DNA from: Anthonomus grandis grandis
Lineage: Eukaryota; Arthropoda; Insecta; Coleoptera; Curculionidae
DNA length: 64,000 nucleotides
Assembly (NCBI RefSeq): GCF_022605725.1
Contig: NC_065548.1
Coordinates: 44,385,131 to 44,449,130, forward strand
Reading direction: 5' to 3'
The position numbers and the translations under genes are program-made. Shown here in pieces: positions 35,401 through 47,400 of the stretch. The notes beneath the pieces are model-generated. The model made no database searches and was not told the origin of the DNA. It saw only the letters and a list, made by a program, of their open reading frames with translations. The number at the start of each line of letters is the position of its first letter. Positions within the stretch are counted from its first letter, which is position 1.

Positions 35401-38400
35401 CCAACAAGATGCTTCTCCCCATTTTGTTGTGGAAATTCGAACTTATTTGAACGTTACTTTTCCAACAGGTGAATTGGAAGGAGCGGTGTTATAGAGGGGC
35501 CCCCAAGATCACCCGATCTAACACCACTAGACTTGTTTATGGGGCTATTGTCAGTTGACTAACGGAGGACATTTCGAACATTTGCTAAAATAAAATTATT
35601 TTTAAGTTTACGAAGCTTTGTTTTCGATAGAATAAAACGTTTTAAAAATTATTTTATTTTTCCTTTTCTTCATGACCTTTTTTCAATTTTCAAATTTTGA
35701 ATGAGAATAACTCCAAAACGCTTGGACTTAGGTATGCACATGCTACATGAAAAATGTTTAGAATTATAAGGGCAATCTAAAAATACAATAAAAAATTGGT
35801 TGCAATTTGAAAAAAAAATACAAAAAATTGTTTCCTTACTTTACAATCAACACATAGCTGCTATTGTGAAAATAGTATGTTATTTTTTAAGTTATATTTA
35901 GTATTTATCTCGCTATCTATTTTAGTATTTAGTTTGATTTTGTATTTTATTTTATTTTATTTCGTAACTGTAACATAGTTATTTTTTGTAGAATTCTTAG
36001 TATTCATCTACCTTATAATTAGGTCTAATACCTGTTAAAAAAAAACCACTACATTATTTAATTTCATCTTGACATCAGAAATGTTAATTTAATGTCAATA
36101 TTACCTTAAATTCGTATTCTAGAAAAATGGAGGATTACTTTGACTTAAATGGTTTCTTTCTGTCATATACAGGGTGTTTGTAGTTATCATTCACATTTTA
36201 CGAATTTCAAAGCTTCATTTTTCGCTTCTTTCAAATGGATCACCCTGCATATCTCTTATGCATTTTATGAAGAATTAATGAATGAACCTTTTTTGTTATG
36301 TAAACATATTAGCTATCTTTAGTCAGTAGTAATACCTGAAAACTTCTTTTTACTTCTCTGCTCCATGTCTACTGCTGATGTAAATGCCCTTTAAAATAAT
36401 GTATCACACCATGGGCCATTAGCCATAGCCATTTGACATACCAAAGTTTGGCGTAAATAAAATATTCATTATTTCTAGACATTTTCGCTAACTATTTGCT
36501 TACACATTTACCGATTTCATTTTTTTTTGGTACCGTTGAATAGAGAATTTTACGCTGCTACTATGATGTATCACACGATGAGGGTTCTTATTTGACATAT
36601 TAAAGTGAGGTTAGCTGGAGGTGAGGAGGTGATTGACAGAATTTCAGCAAATGCATAATTAAACGTCTTCCTGTATATCTAATTTGACGTGTTTTTTTTT
36701 TTTTTTTTTTTTTTTTAAGAACGTTATTAAGGGTGGATTGTTTTGAAATGAAAGCACTGTATATTAATCTAGACAGTTCATTTTGTCAGAATTTAAGGTA
36801 CATTTCTCCATTATGATAGCCATTAAAAAATAGGGACCGATATGACCACCTATGCTGGTAGTGGATCTGCCGCATAAAATGGGGATTTTCGGATGAATAA
36901 TAGTTAAAGTTATGTCTACTTACCGATCCGTTTTTATGAAATGTTACCTCATCTGTAAATAGGACATATTTAAAAATCATGGGCATGTTTTGTAATTTAT
37001 TTCTATTCAAGTACAAAATTCAACTCGAAAAATTCATTTTCCCAAAGATGCTGGTCATACGTTCTTATAAAAGGCAAAAACACAAAATGCTGTTGATTTT
37101 ATAAAAACAAAATTCAAGTCGATTTTGTACATCCCTAACAAAAAATGGATGGATGGTATGAATGAAAATGATTCCGATATGTGCTTGACTTAGGTAAGGA
37201 TCTTTGATTCTATTAATAACACATCTAACTCTTGCTCCTGATCAGTAATGGCGCTCATTCTTTCTACCTTTGGGTAACAAACATTCCCTGTGTCCACGAA
37301 TCTCGCTAATAACCTTCTAAAAGATTTTTCATCTGGATATCTCCTATCAGGATAACGCACCCTAGATCTTTTCACAATTCTTTTCTTTTGAACAAAACTT
37401 TCTTTAGAAATAAAGTTACGGAAATTCAAATAACTGAATATTTAGTTGATACAAAACAAAAATGTTATTGTCATCAAAAATGTCAAAAATTGATTTAGAA
37501 AAACAGTTGCAATATTTTGCTTGGCAACAAAAAATACTATTTTTTAGATTTCCTGGTTCTTATTTAAGAATTTTATTTCCACAGATAATTATCATTATTA
37601 TTATGAATATTTTAAAAACGACTAAAGATAGCTAATATGTTTACATAATAAAAATGTGTAATTATTGAACAAATGCATAAAAAATATACAGGGTATTCCA
37701 TGTGTAAAAAGCGAGAAATGAAGCTTTGAAATTCGTAAAATTTGAATGGAAACTACGAACTGTCTATGACACAAAGAAGCCACTTAAGTCAAAGTAACTC
37801 TCCATTCTTCTAGAATCCGAATTTAACCTAATATTGACATTAAATTTATATTTTTGCAGTCAATCAATCAATCAATCATATGCTTTATTGTCAAGAAATT
37901 ACAAAATTTTGTAGACAAAGCTAATAAAAAAACATAAAATCAAAACAAAACAAAACACACAAAAAAAAATAAAAATAAATATACTAACAAAATAAATACA
38001 TGCAAAACTATACAAAAACAATGTAACCAAATAAATCATGATGTATAAAATGTCAATAAAAATAAACACAATAGTCAATAACAGTAAATTAATTAAATAC
38101 AGAATGAAAGTGCAATTTATTTACTAAAAAAAAAAACTAATATATTCTCTATTTTAAGATATAAAAAGAGCTAGTGTGTGTGTGATGCCCAAAAAGTTAT
38201 CCTAGAAAAAAATCCTCCACTGCGTACAAGGCTTTTTCCAGAAAGTACGCCTTCAAAGCATTATGAAAACGAGGAAAAGAAGTAATTGATTTAATTTCCA
38301 AAGGCAAATGATTATGCATCTTTTTGACTCTGTATAGAATAGAGCTTTTTACTAACTCGGACCGAGGGGTTTGCAGATAAAGATCATGCACTGCGTTGCG

Positions 38401-41400
38401 AAGTGAATAATTGTGAGACGGCCTACTTGGCATTTCTGACTTATGTTTGCGTACTAAACAAATAGATTCAAATATGAATAAAGAGGGAAGAGTAAGTATC
38501 TTATATTTTTTAAAGATTTCTTGACAGTGAGCTCTGCTATTAAGTCCAAGCAGATACCGAACTGCTCTCTTTTGGACTTTAAAGATGGGCTCAAATTGAG
38601 TCACACCGCATGTGCCCCAAAATGGAAGGGCGTAACGTAGATGTGACTCAAAAAGGGCATAATAAACTATTCTTGATGTTTGAAAACTTAATTCCCTGGA
38701 AACTGATCTTAAGGCAAAACATGCTGAACTTAATTTTTTATATAAGGCATCTCCCAATATGCAAGTCCCATATTAGGGAGTAGTCAACATTAAGTCCCAA
38801 GAACTTCACAGATTCAACGACGTCCAAACTGGTGTTGTTAAGTACAAAGGGTTGAATAGTAGTTTTATATGATAAGACTTTAGTTTTTGAGACATTTAGG
38901 CACAGAAGATTAGAATCGCAGTACGATTTAATGGTAATTAAGTCATTAGAAATAGTAGCATGTAGTGCCCTAGCATCCGGATTGCTCTATGTAAAGCTAG
39001 TATCGTCAGCAAAAAGACATATTTTGCCACTGATGTTAAGATTGGCCATGTCATTTATAAAGATCAGAAATAAAATAGGGCCCAGGACTGAACCTTGAGG
39101 TACCCCACATTCTATTGGTTTGCAAAAAGACTTCGTCGTATCAACCTTTACAAGTTAATTTCTGTAACTGAGATACGATTTAAACCACTCAAGGGGCGTT
39201 CCTCTGAACACATAGTAATTCAATTTGTCAATTAAGATGTTATGGTTTACACAATCAAAAGCCTTGGAGAAATCACAACAAATTGTTGCTGTTGAATGAT
39301 TATTATTTATACTGGTGTAAACCCTATTAAAGAGAGAAAATATAGCATCATTTGTGCACTTGTTACTCAAGAATCCAAATTGGTGAGGAATAAGAATTTT
39401 ATATTTAAACAGAAACGATAAGAGCCTTTTTTTAACCAATCGTTCAATGATCTTTGATAAAGTGGGAAGGAGTGCGGTTGGGGGATAGTTTGAAGCTTGT
39501 TGTTTATCTCCACCCTTATGCAAAGGAATAATTATTGCAGTCTTAAGGCAGGTAGGAAAGACTCCATTTTGGAATGACTTGTTAATTAAGTTTATTAGAT
39601 GGATTAAGGTGCAATTTGGCAGATTGGAAAACATTTTGAGTGTGAGCCGATCTGTACCAGATGATGATTTCTTTTTTATTTCATTTAATGTAGTTTGAAG
39701 CTCTGTTGATACAATGGGGGTAAAAAAGAAGCTGTGTAAATTTTCATTTGGGAGATATGAACGAGGATCGTGAGAAAGTGTTATGGTAGCCATTAGATTT
39801 TTAGCTACATTAACAAAGTAGTGATTAAGGTCCTCAGGTGAAGTAGGGATAGTGCTAGCTGAAGAAGTCTTATTTCTTAATTCATTTACAATAGATCATG
39901 TTTCTTTGGCAACATTACTTGATTCGATCATCCTTTTATTATAATAAATATCTTTTGCAGCTTTTATAGTCTTATGGTACATTTTTCTATAAAGCTTGAC
40001 ATAGTTATAAAAAAATACGCTGTCTGTAATTTTTTTCAGGTGTGATAATGAGCGCATGTTTTTTGCAGAAACATGTAAACGTTTAGTGGTCCATGTCTTA
40101 TGATGTTTTATTTTGATAGGTCTAAGAGGAAACGACTTATCTGCAATACTTGATAAAGACTTTATAAAACTAGAAAATTCACGTTTGGCATAAGTTCTTG
40201 AATAGTAAGAAATTATTTTTGCCAAAAACAAGGCCTAATTTACGTAACGTGTTTTTTGCCTTAAGAATTTATGGAAAATTTAGTTAATGCAGCTTCATGA
40301 TCAGAAAATCCGAAATTAAAAACCGTACAATCTACGAATTCAGGAGCAAAAGATGACACGACATAGTCGATGGTACTAGAACTATTTCTAGTTATTCTGG
40401 TAGGATAGTTAATATGCATTGAGACCAAAATAGAGTGAAGAGATTTTTGACCAGCACACACACTGGAAAAATCAATATTAAGGTCGCCTCACAAAATTAA
40501 TTTACCTTTTAAGAGCAAGGATTCTAGCAAGCTTAGTAGTTTTTGAAGGAAAGTCTGTAAGTCAGCGTCAGGTGTTCTATATACACAAATAATATAGAGG
40601 TCGTATGTATTATAGTAAACTATGGAAAATTCAAATACTTTTTCTGATAATAATTTATCAAACTTAGTTACCGGTGAAAAATCGTTGTTTATAGATATAA
40701 TCATAGTGCCCCCACGAGATAAATTAGTTCTATTAAATCTTGCTATTATAGTGTAATTTTGAACAAAAACAGGTTCATCAATGTTTAGCCAGTATTCGGT
40801 TACAGCAACTATTTCTGGAAAATTTAGCTCTTCTAATAAAAGAAATAATTCATTAGTTTTGTGTCTTAAGGACTGAATGTTAAGAAGAGATACGCTAAGC
40901 TTGCTATCATCCGATTTATCAGAGGGTGCTTGATCCTCTGGTCGCGTCACGTTATTTAAAAATATTTGTTCCTAGACGAGGAACCAAATGGACAAATAAT
41001 TAGATTGACTTTCTCGTATTTTTTGAAGCCTTAAAATTTTTTCTGAAGAAAAGAAGGATCCAAAAGCGGAGAGGTCTTCTTTCACTTCGGCTGCACCAAT
41101 TCCATAGACGTCGTGGAAAGGGATATACAAGCGTCGGAGGGAGTCTAAGTTAGTAGGTAGGCCCTCTGAAGCTAGCATTAGCTTGACACTGGTCTTGGTG
41201 TGGCCTTCGAGACAGACGTTGGAAGGCTGGTCATAGGGGTGTGCCAAGTAGAGCCTAAGAGTTTTTAAGATGGTGGGGTCTCTCAGTCTAGCCAACAGGT
41301 ACCGTCCATTTTCCGCATCAGATTTTCAGACAGTCAAACTACGCATGACAAAGTAGCCATATTTAGCGCATATACTAAGTAGCCTAATGGAGTCCAAGAA

Positions 41401-44400
41401 ATTAAAAAAAAAAAATGCCAGTCCATTTTAAAAAATGCTGCTTATACCGCCACCCTTTTTTAAAGCACCCTGTATATTTTACAATATTTTATAAAATGAC
41501 ATGCGCCCCAAAAAAAAATATAAAAGATTAGAAAACGTTAACCCTTTTTTTCGGATTTATGAAAGACTGATGCAGGACCCTGTATAAGTAAAGAAGGTAC
41601 ACATTTAATCCACAAATGTGATATTTATGCTGTTCTTTTTTCAAGTTATCACAAGTGCTTGATTTTCTTCTTAAAAAATGGTCAAAACGCTAAAACATTA
41701 AAACATGGATATGCACACTAGACCTTAAAAATCCCACTTAAATAGAAGACGTATAATGTTGATTATTTATTTATTTTTTATTTATACTTATTTACGTCAA
41801 ACCACCTTACAGGTAATAGACCCAATTATAAGGTAGATAAATACTAAAAACTTTACAGAAAATAACTATGTTATAGTTACGATGATTATACAGGGTGTCT
41901 CACGACGAATAGACGCGATCGATATCTGGGAAACTAATATTTCAAAAATGTTGAAAATTTGGCAACATGGCACAGTCAATAGGGGCTACACAACTAAAAT
42001 ATTTTGACAGTTGTGACGTTTCCGGTTATACGGGAACTAGTTGTCAACTTCGTTATTTTAAATGGAACACCCTGTATATTTTTACATTTTTGGCTTCCAC
42101 ATGAAATTTTAGGTATATTTTGTGTATAATGTCCTATACCTAAGTGTAACCGTTTTTGACATACTTTTAATTTAATGTGAAAAATTATGTTTATAAGCCC
42201 TAACATAATTACCGATTACTCCCTTTTAGTAGCCTTTATTTATTGGTTAGTTTCGATTTTATTTTAAAGAAAGGGCTACTTTAAGAGACTATTTTAATAT
42301 TTGGCAAAAAAAAGATGCAGGGAGGTCAAAAACTAGCATTAAAAATCATTAAAAGTAATTTTTTTTTTAATGGAAACCCCTTATTTTTATATTTTTTTCA
42401 TGAAGATAATTAAAAATAAGGTTAACTTTATACAGGGTTACTGGTAATTCGATACATTCCTTTGGAGATGTGATAGGGGAGGGGGTAAGAAGTAAATTGA
42501 ACCCTAATATGTATTATGCAAAAGTTGATAGTTTTCGACATATTTAATTTTTTCTGTTTTTCTTCAAAATGTAGACCTTAGTGGTTTAAAAGGCAGTTTC
42601 CAGAAAATCCGCTGTATATTTTTTTAACTTTTTAGGCAAAATACATGCTCAACACAATAGTGTTACGTTTGTAATGGCGAAAGTCCCGCAAATAGTTGTA
42701 ACCATAGGTAAATTCTCGATGCAAAGTGTTTTTTTTTTTCTTAAATAAAATACTACACTTTCTAGTGGATATTTAAAAAAAAAAAAATTATGCTACATTC
42801 TTCAAAATTTACGTAAAACTTTCTTATTACCTAAGCTAGCTCACAGGATACAAATGCTTAAAAGTTAGGTGACATGGTTTTGTATTTTTATTATAAATTG
42901 TAAAGTAACGCATTTATCAGTATTTACCTTCACAAATCTTGTTCAAAATGAGAGCCTCTATTGCGAATACAGGCTCGGCAGCGCCTTCTCATTTCAGTCT
43001 TTGTTGTTCTAGTTGTTATGGTATTCCTGATCTGCTGGGCAGCGTTGGTTATTCTTTGGATAAGATCTTCTCGGGTAATTATTGGGGTTGCATAAACCAG
43101 TGCTTTCATTTGACCCCATATGCTATAATCAAGCGGGGTTAAGTCAGGGCTTCGTGCGGGCCAAGCTATTGGACCTGACCTACCAATCCAACGATTCGGG
43201 AAACGTTCATCCAGGAACTGCCGAACTGACCGCCGAAAATGAGCTGGACAGCCGTCATGTTGAAATATCATTCGTCCTCTAACGGCGAGAGGAATATCGT
43301 CAAAAAGATCTTGTAGGTCATGTCGTAAAAAATTTTCATAAATATCCCCGTTTAAATGGTCTGGGAAAAAATGTGGTCCTATTACATCCCGGCCAATAAG
43401 TCCCATCCACACATTTACAGAAAACTTTCTTTGAAAACTGGTTTCTCTTGTTAAACGGGGATTTTCTTCGGCCCAAAAATGAAGGTTATGAAAATTTGTA
43501 ATGCCCTCATGACTAAACTTTGACTCGTCCGTCCACAAAATGTCGGTTAAAAACGTTCTATTGTCTGCATCAGAATTTATAATAAATCTGCAGAATTCTA
43601 CCCTTCTTATCGGGTCCCCTTCTTCCAATCCTTGGACAGGCGTATAATGGTAAGGATGGCTTCCCATTTGCCGAATCGTGGACCAAACTTTCCATTGCGA
43701 TGATCCTGTTTGCTGCGCTACGGCATTAGTGGATGTGGTTGGATCGTCTTCAAAATGTCTTAATATTTCCTCCTCATCTTCTGCTCGATATACGCGAGGA
43801 GCGCCAGCGTCACCTCTTCTTGGTTTTACGGATCCAGTTTCAGCGATAGCTCGGTAGGTCGAAGCGAAAACACGGACATTTGGAATGCGGCGGTTCGGAA
43901 AGCGACGTTGGTATTCTCGGCGAGACTCCGCGGCATTACCATTGCAAAACCCATAAACAAACATAATATCTGCATATTCAGCGTTAGTAAACGTGGCCAT
44001 AGCGCAGAAACCAATAGAATACCTTCTTTGAAAACACGAGAAAAATAAACTCGAAACTCGTAATTTAACTACTTTCCACGACAATTATTGCTGTCAGACT
44101 ATCTACACATCAAATTTTTAACAATAAAATTAAAAAAAACAAATTGTTGCTATAGTACTTAAATACCATAGAAGTAAATACCACTTTTTCAAGTGCGTTC
44201 TTACTATTAATAATAAAAATACAAAATTCTGTTAAAATTTTTGGTAGCATTTATAGCCTATGAGTTAGCTTAGATAATAAGAAAGTTTTACGTAAATTTT
44301 GAAAAATGTAGCATAATTTTTTTTCAAAAAATATCCACTAGAAAGTGTAGTATTTTATTTAAGAAAAAAAAAATTACACTTTGCATCGAGAATTTACCTA

Positions 44401-47400
44401 TGGTTACAACTATTTGCGGGACTTTTGCCATTACAAACGTAACACTATTGTGTTGAGCATGTATTTTGCCTAAAAAGTTTAAAAAATATACAGCGGATTT
44501 TCTGGAAACTGCCTTTTAAACCACTAAGGTCTACATTTTGAAGAAAAACAGAAAAAATTAAATATGTCGAAAACTATCAACTTTTGCATAATACATATTA
44601 GGGTTCAATTTACTTCTTACCCCCTCCCCTATCACATCTCCAAAGGAATGTATCGAATTACCAGTAACCCTGTATAAGGTTATCTAGTCCAAAAATTGAT
44701 AGTTTCCGAAATATTGGCAGTTTAAATTTGGCCTAATATTAAAAGCCGTATAGTAACATGGCTCAAGGATTGTTGATTAGTTATTCCATGATGGTTGTCA
44801 TAGTATCCGCTAAAAGCGACTGTAAGATAATGGATTATAACAGAAATGTCAGTATTGCTTGTAAATTCGTAAATTTTTTAAAATTTAGTTATCTAAATTT
44901 GTTTATTATCTATGGAGAATGTAACAAGGTCTTATCGAGAACATGCCAAATACCTATTTGCCGATAGATTCCCAGAAAAACAGAAACTAAAGTGGAAATT
45001 ATACCCATTTGTAGTTACGTCATCCAGGTGAGAAAAAACGTATGGCGTAGATATTTTTGCCAATCAATATTAGGTTAGAAACTTTACCATCGCCTTCAGA
45101 AATTAATAGTCTGCTATGTATTTTTATACGTTCAGAAATTACCAAATGATTTATTTTAGCAGCATATTATTATATTTTTATAGTCGTGTATATACTTTCA
45201 TTCCCAAAAAATTTAAAAAAATCTTGTAGTATTCATTGTATTATTAACAAACTTAACAATTAACAAATATTATTATAATTAATCATAAATAATGGGACAT
45301 AAACCACAAGTCCGAAACGGAATTGCACTTCAAATTGAGAATGTGATACAGCGAGCCGCAGATGCAACAAAATTGAGCACATCGATCACAAATATAAAGA
45401 AGAATGGGATAAAATCAGATCAGGATTACGCTGCTCATATATTTTCCAAGCAGAAGACCGCAAAAACCAAATCTACAACATATTTGAAAGTAGAATTCGG
45501 CACGAGCAGTAAACGTAACAAAACCGAGCTTACAAAAATTGTGAATAATGGTATACGATTATTTAAACTCACTGGGAAAAATTTAAATACTGACAATTTA
45601 ATTTACTTGTTCATGAAAAAAATGCTGCTTGAAGGAATATGTTAACACATTAAAATGAAAGTACCATTCCAAAAAATAAATCATCAAACTCAAAAAAAAC
45701 ACGCCATATTGCATTACCAAGTTAATGAAATTGCAACGATATGATTGAATACTTAAACGACAATCATAAAATAAAATTTGCTAGAACAAAAAAAGCTTAA
45801 TAAATTTCGTCAGTATTGTCAGAGTCAGAACTGAAATTAGAGATATTGTCTTCGTCATCGTCGTCTTCGTCAGTCGTAATCACAAGTGGCAGAATATCAT
45901 AGGCATCACACACTTGTATTGCCTCCCAAGCCTTTTCAATTATCTTTTCTGTATGAAAAACATATTTTTGCCAATGATCTATAGAAATTTCGTTTATTAC
46001 CCTTTCCCATATAGTCAGAACTTCTGAAGGTGACCCCTTAAAATTGGAAATATATTGATCATATTTTCGTTTACATTCCGACCATACCATTTCAATTGCA
46101 TTAAACTGGCAATCATATGGTGGCAGTCGCAAAATTTTGTGTCCTAAAGGTTTAACATATTCATCAAGGAAGTACTTTTTTTCACTAGGGCAGTTTCTGC
46201 GTGCAATACTCCATATTTTATCTTTCATGGCTTTTTTTTTGGAAAGCCAATATTCTTTTTCTTCAACCATTCGGTCAGTCTCTGCTTTGTCCAAGATTTT
46301 CTCGGGATTTCTTTTAATAAACCAGAATGGTAATTTGCATTGTCCATGATTATAAATGACTTTGGGGGAAGTTTTGGAACCAGCTGAGTTTTAAACCAGT
46401 TTTCGAAGTTTTTTCTGTTCATACTGTCATGATAATCTCCCGTCTTTAATCCATTCTTGAATATTAAATTTGCACCCTTGATGAAGCTATCTTTGGTTCC
46501 GGCGTGGACCACGATATAACGATGACCTTAAAAATAAAAGATAATTCAATTCTCTTCTTTTAGAAATCATTCTTCCAGAACATATATTTAATATAATTAA
46601 TAAGTAATGTTCCATGCACATACGAGTAGTGTATGGAGTCAAATTCCCTCATATTGTCTTAGAGAGAAATTATATGAAACTATGAAACAGATGAAATTAT
46701 GAAGTTAGAGGGCCCTTACAAGGGCAATAGTTTTTATTCAAAAAAAAATCTAAAAAGATAACCAGATAATTTTTACCTTCACTGTTTTTCCTTGAACCCG
46801 TGTGCTTGGTGTCATCTTGCCAGCTACTACGAAATGATCCCTTGCTAAAAATCCACGTCTCGTCAATGAAAACTGGAGTAAAACCTTCCGGACCTACATT
46901 TCTATTTTTGATATACTCCCTTACAAAAATTGGTTCTTTTATGAACAATATTTGGCAAGTCCATCAAATATTTTCTGTTATTTGATTTTTTCCACTTGAA
47001 GCCTATACTATTGATCCATCTTCTTAAGGAGTCAATGGAAAACTCAAAATATTCAATTTCTTCCCTGAACTTTTCTCTTATTGTTGCCAATATTACATAT
47101 TCTTTTCTGGCGTACATAGAATAAATTGTGTTCCGAATTCTATGTTTCAAATATGTTGTAATTTTGGTTTTTGCTGTCTTTTGCTTGGAAGATATACGGG
47201 CTGCGTAATCCTGATCTGATTTTATCCCATTCTTTTTTATATTTGCGATCGTTGTTGTGCTCAATTTTGTTGCATCTGCGGCTCGCTGTATCACATTCTC
47301 AATTTGAAGTGCAATTCCGTTTCGGACTTTTTCCTTTTCCAGTTGAAAAAAAGCCAATATTGCGATTGTTCATTATACCTATTATATCTTTTTTTATGCA

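Larger units (their letters stand above)
33752..36759. mobile_element. Mariner inserted in another mariner's transposase gene
   Basis: 3008 bp with ends CAGTGCTTTCATTTCAAAAC at 33752 and its inverse ending at 36759, and TA at 33750-33751 and 36760-36761. The inverted repeats reach about 430 bp and contain mirrored A24/T24 tracts (33795-33819, 36692-36717) and the blocks ACACGTCAAATTAGATATAC, ATTGACAGAA and GTGATACAT. The interrupted gene reads across the site once it is removed (AACATTA|TATTAATC matches 32425-32445). Its own transposase C-terminus is at 34230-34530; the middle is replaced by other mariner pieces. Confidence 0.8.
37864..41330 (-). mobile_element. LINE (CR1/Jockey-group), copy L3, inserted in a mariner inverted repeat
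   Basis: Minus-strand LINE of 3.47 kb with a (GATT)n 3' tail at 37861-37880. The short duplication cagtcaa (37857-37863 and 41331-41337) lies at the edges, within the mariner end sequence. Gene order: ORF1 remnant (40972-41295), endonuclease, RT, C-terminal region. It is related to the copies at 1-1514 and 50845-54330 but is a distinct subfamily. Confidence 0.85.
31544..41584 (-). mobile_element. Mariner (DD41D-type) with very long inverted repeats, a mosaic of later insertions
   Basis: Ends TACAGGGTCCTGCA at 31544 and its inverse at 41584 have TA on both sides. The inverted repeat runs from 31544 to about 32090. On the right it is split into 41331-41584 and 37590-37863 by the LINE at 37864-41330. 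The shared blocks include GGGTTAAC, a TACTTTGT.ATGCG stretch, AATTCG.ATTCTAGAAGAA and CTTTGACTTAAGTGG. Its own transposase fragments lie at 32140-32554 or 33450-33751 and at 36760-37440. Inside are a second mariner (33752-36759) and plus-strand pieces of a third lineage. Confidence 0.75.

Noticed and set aside
45490..45508. GAATTCGGCACGAG looks like a commercial cDNA EcoRI adapter
   Set aside because: The aligned inverted copy of the transposase (near 47130) has TAGAATTCGGAACAC at the same place, so most of the match is natural sequence. A check of raw reads would settle it.
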